Shown here: one piece after another, positions 1 through 5,956 of the stretch
Layout: each line of letters begins with the position of its first letter
Numbering within the stretch: position 1 is the first letter of the stretch
Assembly (NCBI GenBank): GCA_012800135.1
Contig: JAAZJV010000002.1
Location: 1 to 7,994 of the forward strand
Reading direction: 5' to 3'
DNA from: Clostridiaceae bacterium
GTDB taxonomy: Bacteria > Bacillota > Clostridia > Saccharofermentanales > DTU023
Length of the DNA stretch: 7,994 nucleotides
The notes under the pieces: model-generated
Told to the model about the DNA's origin: nothing
Database searches by the model: none
The model's input: only the letters and a program-made list of their open reading frames with translations
Position numbers and translations under genes: made by a program

Positions 1-692
1 GATTGCAGACTTTGAAGGAAGCGGTTGACGCCGCATTTGAGGCATACTCCAAAGAATTCAAGGACTCCATCTATTGCATAGGATCTGTCGTAGGTCCGCA
101 TCCGTTCCCTATGATTGTGCGTGATTTTCAACATGTCGTCGGCGTTGAAGCGAGAGAGCAATTCGTCGGCATGACGGGCGAGCTTCCCGATGCGGTCGTT
201 GCTTGTGTTGGCGGCGGTTCCAATTCGATCGGCATTTTCTCCGGCTTTTATAATGACCCGGTTGACCTTTACGGTGTCGAGCCTCTAGGCAAAGGATCAG
301 AGTTGGGTAACCACGCTGCCAGCCTTACCTATGGTGAAGAAGGGGTTATGCATGGATTCAACAGCATTATGTTAAAAGATGAAAACGGCGAGCCTGCTCC
401 CGTATACTCTGTTGCTTCCGGTCTGGATTATACATCCAGCGGCCCGGAGCACGCCTTCCTGCGTGACATTGGCAGAGTAAAATACGATGTGGTGGGAGAT
501 GAGGAAGCTATCGACGCCTTCTTTGAGCTCTCGAGAATGGAAGGAATCATTCCGGCTTTAGAAAGTTCTCATGCCGTTGCCTACGCCATGAAGCTTGCCG
601 GAACGATGGGCAAGGGATCTGTGCTTATCAATCTTTCCGGCAGAGGCGATAAGGATATGGATTATATCATTGAGAATTACGGTATCAGGTAA
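1..692 (+). CDS. trpB: Tryptophan synthase beta chain, C-terminal part (5' end outside window)
   Basis: PLP-dependent TrpB condenses indole (normally channelled from TrpA) with L-serine to make L-tryptophan in the cytoplasm. About 230 residues are visible, a little over half of a normal ~395-residue TrpB. The frame is open to the left edge, so the TTG at 3 is an internal Leu codon and not a start. Family landmarks, counted from that codon: GPHPFP at 31-36; the phosphate-binding loop GGGSN at 70-74; GVEP at 91-94; [12 protein letters not shown] at 140-151; [10 protein letters not shown] at 181-190, with the Glu near the cofactor; and LSGRGDKD at 211-218, whose Ser contacts the pyridine nitrogen of PLP. 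The catalytic Lys lies in the missing N-terminal half. The protein ends normally (IIENYGIR, then TAA at 690-692). No trpA follows; a terminator hairpin lies about 45 bases downstream. Identification is very secure. Confidence 0.97.
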   Translation, partial: LQTLKEAVDAAFEAYSKEFKDSIYCIGSVVGPHPFPMIVRDFQHVVGVEAREQFVGMTGELPDAVVACVGGGSNSIGIFSGFYNDPVDLYGVEPLGKGSELGNHAASLTYGEEGVMHGFNSIMLKDENGEPAPVYSVASGLDYTSSGPEHAFLRDIGRVKYDVVGDEEAIDAFFELSRMEGIIPALESSHAVAYAMKLAGTMGKGSVLINLSGRGDKDMDYIIENYGIR

Positions 693-739
693 ATATAAAG
701 AAAATTAAGAAAAAAAATTACGGTATCAGATATAAAAAG
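675..739 (+). repeat. Imperfect direct repeat spanning the trpB stop codon
   Basis: The 14 bases AATTACGGTATCAG occur at 675-688, as the last trpB codons, and again at 716-729 in non-coding sequence. The match continues with ATATAAA in both copies (693-699 and 730-736), but copy 1 carries four extra bases (GTAA, 689-692) that contain the trpB stop. The offset of the 14-base match is 41 bases, so the second copy is not in frame. Seen directly; a small duplication is the simplest reading. Confidence 0.85.
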
Positions 740-770
740 GTGGCGGGAAGAGGGTCGTTTTCCCGCCGCC
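739..770. terminator. Bidirectional intrinsic terminator between trpB and the convergent gene
   Basis: An 11-pair stem (one G-T wobble) is formed by 739-749 (GGTGGCGGGAA) and 760-770 (TTCCCGCCGCC), with a 10-base loop. Read on plus it follows trpB and is trailed by the moderately T-rich GTTCATATTT. Read on minus it is trailed by CTTTTTATAT, a better U-tract, and would end transcripts from the 830-1369 gene. Its position between two converging genes supports use from both sides. Confidence 0.85.
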
Positions 771-829
771 GTTCATATTTCCGATTTTCTCAAAAAAGAA
801 TATTTTATTCTCTCACTGATTTCCGTTTT

Positions 830-1369
830 CTACGTATACGAGCCCGGAAGCACGGTCTCCTCCAACGTTTCGGCATCGAGGAACCGTTCGGTTTCCAGTT
901 CTTCCGCGATCATGTCGGTCAGCGGCGCGAAGGGATCGCCCCAGTCATCGTCGTCACGCCAACATATCCAATCGGCGGCATCGAAGTCGGCAGCGGCGAC
1001 AGGCGGGTTTGCTTCACGCATGTCCCGGATGTAACAAAAGATATCTTCGCGCATCGCTTCATCAAAGTACAGCTCAATCTCATCGTTGCTGTTGCCGCAA
1101 ACTCGAAGGCTGCCTGCTGCGCTTTGGGTCACAGATGTAACTTTTTTCCATAGGATCGCATTTCGATCCAGGGGCGCGGCTCGGTATTCTGTTCCCTCAA
1201 TGGCCTTATAGCCGACGCGAAATCCGGTCAGCTTGTTTAGCAGATCTTTCTTAGGAACGCGCTTTTCGCGCTTGACGAAAACGCCCAGTTCATTCATCAC
1301 GTATTCCGCAACGATGAGAGGCGTTTCTCCTGGCGGACTTATCTGTGCTGTCCATGTTAACTGCTCCAT
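830..1369 (-). CDS. Acidic protein of unknown function
   Basis: A 179-residue soluble protein with no signal peptide or membrane segment; I do not recognise the family. The reading frame extends to 1402, but ATG at 1369-1367 is preferred because AAAAGGAGG lies seven bases ahead of it. The first ~60 residues carry a basic stretch (VKREKRVPKKD). Residues ~70-115 (ILWKKVTSVTQ, then SLRVCGNSNDEIELYFD and a helix-like EDIFCYIRDM) alternate like strand-strand-strand-helix and recall, weakly, a PH-like fold. The last ~60 residues are strongly acidic and Trp-rich (DWICWRDDDDWGDPF, then EELETERFLDAETLEE). It ends at TAG (832-830), about 60 bases before the shared terminator at 739-770. It stands alone, with a hairpin separating it from the peptidase gene upstream. 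The strong ribosome binding site and clean stop argue that it is a real gene; function is open. Confidence 0.8.
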   Translation of the reverse strand: MEQLTWTAQISPPGETPLIVAEYVMNELGVFVKREKRVPKKDLLNKLTGFRVGYKAIEGTEYRAAPLDRNAILWKKVTSVTQSAAGSLRVCGNSNDEIELYFDEAMREDIFCYIRDMREANPPVAAADFDAADWICWRDDDDWGDPFAPLTDMIAEELETERFLDAETLEETVLPGSYT

Positions 1370-1376
1370 GCTTTGT

Positions 1377-1385
1377 CCTCCTTTT
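1377..1385 (-). promoter_or_regulatory. Ribosome binding site that fixes the start of the 830-1369 gene
   Basis: The minus strand reads AAAAGGAGG here, then a seven-base spacer (ACAAAGC) and ATG. This near-perfect match to the 16S anti-SD lies inside the longer open frame, so it places the start 11 codons downstream of the first ATG. Confidence 0.85.
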
Positions 1386-1436
1386 GACAGAATCCAAACC
1401 ATCCACGACAGGCATCCTTTGGAAAAGATGTACTAT

Positions 1437-1481
1437 AAATAATTGAGTGCACCGCTCATCTTTGGGTGCACCCAATTATTT
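1437..1481 (-). terminator. 17-pair hairpin downstream of the S51 peptidase gene
   Basis: Arms 1437-1453 and 1465-1481 pair over 17 positions around an 11-base loop. The only irregular position (1446 against 1472) is an A/C mismatch on plus but a G-U pair on minus, so the RNA hairpin is continuous only in minus transcripts. It has a GC core (GGTGCACC) and an A/T-rich base with AATTATTTAT on the 3' side, 44 bases past the peptidase stop. It is therefore most likely that gene's terminator, although there is no clean U-run after the stem. A TATAGT (1437-1432, minus) at its foot could be a -10 for the 830-1369 gene, but no -35 is visible. Confidence 0.7.
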
Positions 1482-1524
1482 GAAAGTTTTCAGTATCTAT
1501 TAATAAAAATAATCGGAAAAACCA

Positions 1525-2220
1525 TCAATTGAAGTCGCTAAAGGCGCCGTCCGCCAAAAGTACAACGTTTCCTCGCCATTCTTTTTCGCCATTATTGACG
1601 TAAAGGTAGGTGCCGTCGGGAATAACGTAAAACTTGTTGCCGAAACTGTCTCCTTTGGCAATTTCGTCAATCATATTCATCCCGTCTACTTCGACGTCCT
1701 TTAGGATCTGCGAATGCGGAACCACTCTTTCTTCTACCAGACCGAGACCAGGCAGGAAACGCTTGTAATCGGGATCAATCGCTTCTCCTTGTTCTTCCGG
1801 CAAGGCATACACTTCTTCAGCCATATTCATGGATCCTGCGCTTATACCCATAATGACCTTGTTGTAGTTTGCTAAAAGAGCTTTTAGATTAATTTCTTGG
1901 AAAAACTTGTTCTGAGTAGGGACGTGGCCGCCAAAGAGAATAATGACGTCCGCCTTGTCGATCAGGTTCTTGGCCTCTTGGCAATTTCTTCTGTCCAAAA
2001 AGACCATTTCCTTGATGGTAAAATCTTTCTCAAGAAAAGAATTTTTGGTCAGCTCCAACATCTGGTCATTCATTTCGCTATTATCAGGATCAGCAGCAAT
2101 AATTAAGTAGTTGCTTGCTTCATTCTTTGTATCTTCGCGAAGTGAATCTAAGAGTCCGTTTTCAGGATTGAGGGCTGTTAAGTCCGGAGTAAAAAGATTG
2201 CTCGTCAAGTAAATAATCAT
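1525..2220 (-). CDS. Peptidase S51 (dipeptidase E-like) family protein
   Basis: A 231-residue cytosolic protein of the class I glutamine-amidotransferase-like fold, peptidase family S51. The best-known member, PepE, cleaves dipeptides with N-terminal Asp. An open frame runs 16 codons further upstream, but ATG at 2220-2218 has AAAAGGAGG six bases ahead, giving the start MIIYLTSN. Visible landmarks: DVIILFGGHVPTQN at 91-104, the glycine turn and substrate loop; the nucleophile elbow GISAGSMNMAE at 125-135, with Ser127 as presumed nucleophile; and GLGLVEERVVPHS at 158-170, with His169 as the likely catalytic base. Length matches PepE. No signal peptide or lipobox is seen, which argues against a secreted cyanophycinase. 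It has its own promoter and a downstream hairpin, so it is probably monocistronic. The family assignment is firm; Asp-dipeptide specificity is inferred and less sure. Confidence 0.9.
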   Translation of the reverse strand: MIIYLTSNLFTPDLTALNPENGLLDSLREDTKNEASNYLIIAADPDNSEMNDQMLELTKNSFLEKDFTIKEMVFLDRRNCQEAKNLIDKADVIILFGGHVPTQNKFFQEINLKALLANYNKVIMGISAGSMNMAEEVYALPEEQGEAIDPDYKRFLPGLGLVEERVVPHSQILKDVEVDGMNMIDEIAKGDSFGNKFYVIPDGTYLYVNNGEKEWRGNVVLLADGAFSDFN

Positions 2221-2226
2221 GGGGTA

Positions 2227-2235
2227 CCTCCTTTT
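2227..2235 (-). promoter_or_regulatory. Ribosome binding site that fixes the start of the S51 peptidase
   Basis: AAAAGGAGG on the minus strand, six bases (TACCCC) ahead of ATG at 2220-2218. It excludes the upstream in-frame start at 2268. Confidence 0.88.
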
Positions 2236-2253
2236 AGTAAAAACACATATTAA

Positions 2254-2268
2254 TTGAATTTTATTCAA
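2254..2268. promoter_or_regulatory. Palindrome TTGAAT-N3-ATTCAA, candidate operator
   Basis: A perfect 6+6 base inverted repeat with a 3-base spacer. It lies about 9 bases downstream of the extended -10 at 2277-2285, that is at or just after the expected transcription start of the peptidase gene. Its size and place fit a dimeric repressor site. Because it is A/T-rich, chance occurrence is possible. Confidence 0.4.
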
Positions 2269-2276
2269 CTGTTTTA

Positions 2277-2285
2277 ATTATAACA
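2277..2285 (-). promoter_or_regulatory. Extended -10 promoter of the S51 peptidase gene
   Basis: The minus strand reads TGTTATAAT, a consensus -10 hexamer with the TGn extension. No -35-like hexamer is found 16-18 bases upstream (AAATCG region), which is usual for extended -10 promoters. The start would fall near 2270, giving a leader of about 50 bases. Confidence 0.65.
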
Positions 2286-2287
2286 TT

Positions 2288-2317
2288 CTAAGATAAGGGC
2301 GATTTAGCCGATCTTAG
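2288..2317 (-). terminator. Hairpin overlapping the stop codon of the SseB-like gene
   Basis: CTAAGAT (2288-2294) pairs perfectly with ATCTTAG (2311-2317), and GGC (2298-2300) with GCC (2307-2309) inside, around a 6-base loop. The outer arm includes the TAA stop (2316-2314) of the SseB-like gene. There is no U-run after it, so termination would be weak; it could instead be a protein site, since it covers the -35 area of the peptidase promoter. Confidence 0.5.
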
Positions 2318-3708
2318 TCATTTTTTCTTTGCGTAATCATTTCGTCAAATGTTTCTTTGGTGAGATAAATTCCTGTGTTTTCATTTTCACCGAGATTGAT
2401 GACACAATCGAAAAGATTACTCATGTCTCCCGCCTTTTGGATTAAGCCGCTCCAGTCGTCGCCCATGGTTTCTTTAAAGCGTTTCCAATCAGTATACATT
2501 TTGATGGCCTGTCGGTCATATTTTCCATTGATGATGGAAAATATCATCTTACCGTCTTTTTTGAAAATCCCTTTACCTGTCTCATCCTCACTAATAAATT
2601 CGCCATCATATTTCATGGGAACAAGGAGGTTTGCCTTCGGCAACTCTCTGCCGATCATGTCAGAATAGAAAGCGAATAGGTTTTTTTCACTCTCGGTTTC
2701 AACGGAATGCATTTGTCCCGACAACAATATCCAGCGCATCAAATCAGGATTCATTACCGGCCTGTTGATCATCGGAATATTGCTGAAATCCGGTCTAGCA
2801 ACAATCCTTTCTGCATTTATGACGACTCTGTCAAGATTGACGGCTATACCGCAGGCTCCGTTAAGGTAAAACGTTGTACCTAAAAAGCTTTCGATTTCCT
2901 TATTGTTTTCATTGTTGATTTCACGGACATCAAAGAATTCCGTTGGCAATTTTCTGCTTAAGAAATCATGGAAAGCCTTGGTGATGAGCATAATATTAGG
3001 TTCTGTGAGAAAAGATGTGCCGTCCTCTTGCCGAATGATTTGCGTAAAAAGATGCGGTTCATTTGTTCGTTTGTTATACACACAGTAGATGCTTTTAGCG
3101 GATAGAAGTTTATTTACGAGCAGATTGACGAAATTGACCTCAGCCTTTTGATTCAGCCTTATCCTTTCCGCATCTTGATTCTGTCTTTCCTTTTTGTGCG
3201 CAATATAAAAACTGAAAATCTCTTGACAGTCCGTGAGGCTTAGCTTATCAGCATCCTCAGGCTTATAGACCAAATCTGAATGAGGTACATAGACATTAGT
3301 AAGAGCGTCTAGATAACCGTCGTTCACACTTGTTGCGGCAGCATTGCGGGTAAATAACACTGTCCCGCATTTTATCGGCAGTTTTCGCACATTTTCAAGT
3401 AAGATGTTTACATTGCAATGGCTTGCCGTTTGAGCCATTTCTCCGTTATCTTGTTTAATAGCGATCACAACAGAGAGGGTAATATCGGCATCGTCATCGC
3501 CAAAATTGGTTATGTAAACAGCATCGCCTACCGTGACTGTCCCAATAACCCTTCCGTACACAAACACATTTTCCGAATTGTTGACAGGGAAGACGTATCT
3601 GACGCCAAGCACAAAACCGCTTTGCTTCGCTTCTCTCTCGTTTCGCACATCATTTGGCTTTGCCGAATTCGTTTCTTTCTTTTTCGAGAACAAATTTAAT
3701 AAACCCAT
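2314..3708 (-). CDS. SseB-like protein with N-terminal EF-Tu domain-2-like barrel
   Basis: A 464-residue soluble protein from ATG 3708-3706 (MGLLNLFSKKK); three residues longer if ATG 3717-3715 is used, where an in-frame stop lies directly upstream. Numbered from the longer form: residues ~34-125 (GFVLGVRYVFPV, then VYGRVIGTVTVGDAVYI, then CGTVLF) read like the beta-barrel domain 2 of translational GTPases, but there is no G domain. Residues ~158-195 form a charged helical linker. Residues ~200-305 and ~343-460 each look like a divergent SseB module (strand, variable loop, YTDWKRFKE-like helix, then a hydrophobic strand VINLGENENTGIYLT and a terminal helix). E. coli SseB is linked to serine sensitivity and its biochemistry is unclear. 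Neither start has a visible ribosome binding site. The gene follows the transporter permease by 60 bases with no good terminator between, so read-through is plausible. It appears AT-richer than the transporter genes. Domain calls are by eye; molecular function is unknown. Confidence 0.85.
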   Translation of the reverse strand: MGLLNLFSKKKETNSAKPNDVRNEREAKQSGFVLGVRYVFPVNNSENVFVYGRVIGTVTVGDAVYITNFGDDDADITLSVVIAIKQDNGEMAQTASHCNVNILLENVRKLPIKCGTVLFTRNAAATSVNDGYLDALTNVYVPHSDLVYKPEDADKLSLTDCQEIFSFYIAHKKERQNQDAERIRLNQKAEVNFVNLLVNKLLSAKSIYCVYNKRTNEPHLFTQIIRQEDGTSFLTEPNIMLITKAFHDFLSRKLPTEFFDVREINNENNKEIESFLGTTFYLNGACGIAVNLDRVVINAERIVARPDFSNIPMINRPVMNPDLMRWILLSGQMHSVETESEKNLFAFYSDMIGRELPKANLLVPMKYDGEFISEDETGKGIFKKDGKMIFSIINGKYDRQAIKMYTDWKRFKETMGDDWSGLIQKAGDMSNLFDCVINLGENENTGIYLTKETFDEMITQRKND

Positions 3709-3767
3709 AGTTCGCATTCAGCGGCACATGAAGCGGTGACGATACCATCGGTACGCTCTATAAACGG

Positions 3768-4751
3768 TTAGCGTTCTTCGCGGTAATAGTTATATCCCGT
3801 ACTTGCCGGCTGAGCATGTTCCTTGCTCTGTCTGATACTCGTCAATATGAGGACGATGATCGTGGCCATGTAGGGGAACATCATGTAGATTTCTCTTGGC
3901 AAACCGGGGATCGGGATGCGCATGTACATCACTGACAATCCGCCAAAGATGATCGATGAATAAATGGCGCGGAGCGGGCTCCATGTGGCGAAGATAACGA
4001 GCGCGATGGCGAGCCACCCGTAGCCGCTGACGCAGTTGGGTTGCCAGACACCCTTCTGGCTAACCATTGACATGCACAGGCCGCCCAACCCGCAGAGTCC
4101 TCCGCCGATGGTGGTTGCGGCATACTTATACCGAGTGACATTGATGCCGGCGCTGTCGGCCGTACCGGGGTTCTCTCCTACGGCACGAAGCGACAACCCT
4201 TTTCTCGTTCGATTTAAGAACCAGCCTAAGATGATTGCGATGATGAGCGCGAAATAAACGAGCCAGTTGTATCTGAAGAAAAGTGTTCCGATTACAGGAA
4301 TTTCTGCTAATTTGCCAAAGTCGATATTGCTAAAGACGCCTTTTGTCTCCCGACCTACGGCGACGAATCCGCCGGCTTTATTGCTCAAGACTTCACCGAA
4401 AAATCTTGCGAAACCTGTGCCGAAGATGGCAAGAGTCAGGCCTGTTACGTTCTGATTGGCACGCAATGAGACGGTTAAAACGGCATATATGAGTCCGCTG
4501 ATGCATCCCATAAGAAAAGCGAAAATGACAGCCGCAATGAGCGGGATGATTCCTCCGACCCCAAACCATTGTTCGGTAAACCAAGCTCCGGCAAGTCCCG
4601 CGATGGCGCCCATGTACATTTGTCCTTCAACACCGAGGTTGAGGTTACCCGACTTCTCTGTCAGGATCTCTCCGCTCGTCGCGAGGAGAAGAGGCGTGCC
4701 TGATAGAACCGCGGCATTGATCCAGTTGATGATGACCATCAATACTTTCAT
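3768..4751 (-). CDS. BMP-type nucleoside ABC transporter, second permease
   Basis: A 327-residue integral membrane protein of the BPD_transp_2 family, corresponding to NupQ (YufQ) of the B. subtilis guanosine/nucleoside importer. It has about eight to ten hydrophobic segments, for example at 9-26, 67-94, 103-119, 163-178, 213-230, 245-257, 263-276 and 290-306. The family motif SGNLNLGVEGQMYMGA is at 34-49, and the cytoplasmic coupling loop RAVGENPGTADSAGIN at 189-204 contacts the ATPase. The start ATG overlaps the TGA of the preceding permease by 4 bases (ATGA) and has AAAGGAGG seven bases ahead within that gene, so translation is coupled. Length is usual for the family. It ends at TAA (3770-3768) with a short charged tail. 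This is the last clear gene of the transporter operon. Substrate is inferred from operon architecture. Confidence 0.93.
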   Translation of the reverse strand: MKVLMVIINWINAAVLSGTPLLLATSGEILTEKSGNLNLGVEGQMYMGAIAGLAGAWFTEQWFGVGGIIPLIAAVIFAFLMGCISGLIYAVLTVSLRANQNVTGLTLAIFGTGFARFFGEVLSNKAGGFVAVGRETKGVFSNIDFGKLAEIPVIGTLFFRYNWLVYFALIIAIILGWFLNRTRKGLSLRAVGENPGTADSAGINVTRYKYAATTIGGGLCGLGGLCMSMVSQKGVWQPNCVSGYGWLAIALVIFATWSPLRAIYSSIIFGGLSVMYMRIPIPGLPREIYMMFPYMATIIVLILTSIRQSKEHAQPASTGYNYYREER

Positions 4752-5956
4752 TCGGCGACCTCCTTTTGTTCAAGGTGGGAGACGTTACGTTTACCTCTAA
4801 AGACGAGCTTATATTCGATAAAGAATTCACAGCCCAGCATGAAGAATAGAATCAAACCTGTCAAGAGATCAGCCACTGATGCAGGTATACGCATCGTAGA
4901 CTGAATGAATAGTGAGCCTTTTTGGAGCATGGCGATAAAAATGGAAATCGGAACCATAACAAATGGATTGAGCTTTGCAAGCCATGCGACTGTAATCGCA
5001 GTAAAGCCTACGCCGCCGGCTGATGTCTCCGTCAACGTATGATTCGCGCCTGCCACCTGCAAGTAACCGACGAATCCAGCAAGGGCTCCCGATACGAGGA
5101 GTGTACGGATCTGGATCCATGTTGTGTTCATGCCGGCATAACGCGCGGTGTTCATCGAGTCGCCGACGACGGAGATCTCAAATCCGTGCTTTGTCCTCGT
5201 TAAGTAGAAGTAGGCGATGACCGCGATGATGAGAGCAAAGATCCATCCGATATGCACGCCGAACAATCGAGGCAACTCCACTTTGCCATCTGTGAAGGTG
5301 GAAAAGTCGATAATTTTCGGATATGAGCTGTCCGGATGCTGCCACGTACGGAGTGATTGCAAATATACGACGTACTGAATGGCAATGTAGTTAAGCATCA
5401 AGGTGAATAACGTTTCGTTCGTTCCCCATTTTGTTTTAAAGAAAGCCGGTAAAAATCCGAACAACGCGCCGCCGATCAGCGCACAAATGACCATGATGAG
5501 ATGGAGTGGAAGTCTGGGAATGTAATTGCCGTTGTTGATCGAGTGAATGACGATATAAGAGCAGGCAACGGCTCCGGCAAGAATTTGTCCTTCGGCACCG
5601 ATGTTCCAGAATTTCATCTTAAAGGCGAATCCGACGGCAACACTGGTGATCAGGAGCGGGATCGCGATCCGAACCGTTTCAGCGGAGGCGATCTTTGTGC
5701 CGAATGACCCGACGGCCATGTCTCGGTAGGCAATAATCGGGTTTTTCCCAACTGCCAGAAGCATTAACGCGCCGACGAGTAAAGCCAGAATGAAACCGAG
5801 GATGTAGACAATTGCCTTGTGTCTCGTTGTGACAACGCCGCGTTTTTTCATGCGCACCAAGGGTTCTTTCATTACAGGACGCATGTCCTGCGCGGGCGGG
5901 CAGGGAATATCGGGCTGATCCTTAGCGTTTACTTTGTTGATCTTTTGATCCGTCAT
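4748..5956 (-). CDS. BMP-type nucleoside ABC transporter, first permease
   Basis: A 402-residue inner membrane permease of the BPD_transp_2 family, corresponding to NupP (YufP). A hydrophilic cytosolic N-terminus of ~45 residues is followed by about ten hydrophobic segments (48-70, 96-113, 120-138, 150-173, 183-200, 235-253, 284-302, 317-328, 331-345, 362-380). The conserved FWNIGAEGQILAGA is at 117-130, and the coupling loop EISVVGDSMNTARYAGMN at 260-277 matches that of the second permease, showing the two are distant paralogues that pair in the membrane. It starts at ATG 5956-5954, overlapping the ATPase stop by 4 bases, with AAAGGAG about ten bases ahead inside the ATPase gene; it also ends with an ATGA overlap. 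The chain of overlaps implies matched amounts of all three subunits. Transport of purine nucleosides is inferred. Confidence 0.93.
   Translation of the reverse strand: MTDQKINKVNAKDQPDIPCPPAQDMRPVMKEPLVRMKKRGVVTTRHKAIVYILGFILALLVGALMLLAVGKNPIIAYRDMAVGSFGTKIASAETVRIAIPLLITSVAVGFAFKMKFWNIGAEGQILAGAVACSYIVIHSINNGNYIPRLPLHLIMVICALIGGALFGFLPAFFKTKWGTNETLFTLMLNYIAIQYVVYLQSLRTWQHPDSSYPKIIDFSTFTDGKVELPRLFGVHIGWIFALIIAVIAYFYLTRTKHGFEISVVGDSMNTARYAGMNTTWIQIRTLLVSGALAGFVGYLQVAGANHTLTETSAGGVGFTAITVAWLAKLNPFVMVPISIFIAMLQKGSLFIQSTMRIPASVADLLTGLILFFMLGCEFFIEYKLVFRGKRNVSHLEQKEVAE

Noticed and set aside
797..811. AGAATA-TTT-TATTCT hairpin followed by T6 on minus, as terminator of the acidic-protein gene
   Set aside because: The stem is only six pairs and almost all A/T; the GC-rich hairpin at 739-770 is far more convincing.
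740..1153. Plus-strand open frame of 137 codons
   Set aside because: It begins in the terminator, lies antisense to the 830-1369 gene, has no ribosome binding site, and its basic/aromatic composition is that of a shadow frame.
4456..4800. Plus-strand open frame of 114 codons antisense to the permeases
   Set aside because: Shadow of two secure membrane protein genes; composition (Pro/Met/Arg-rich) is typical of the reverse complement of transmembrane codons.
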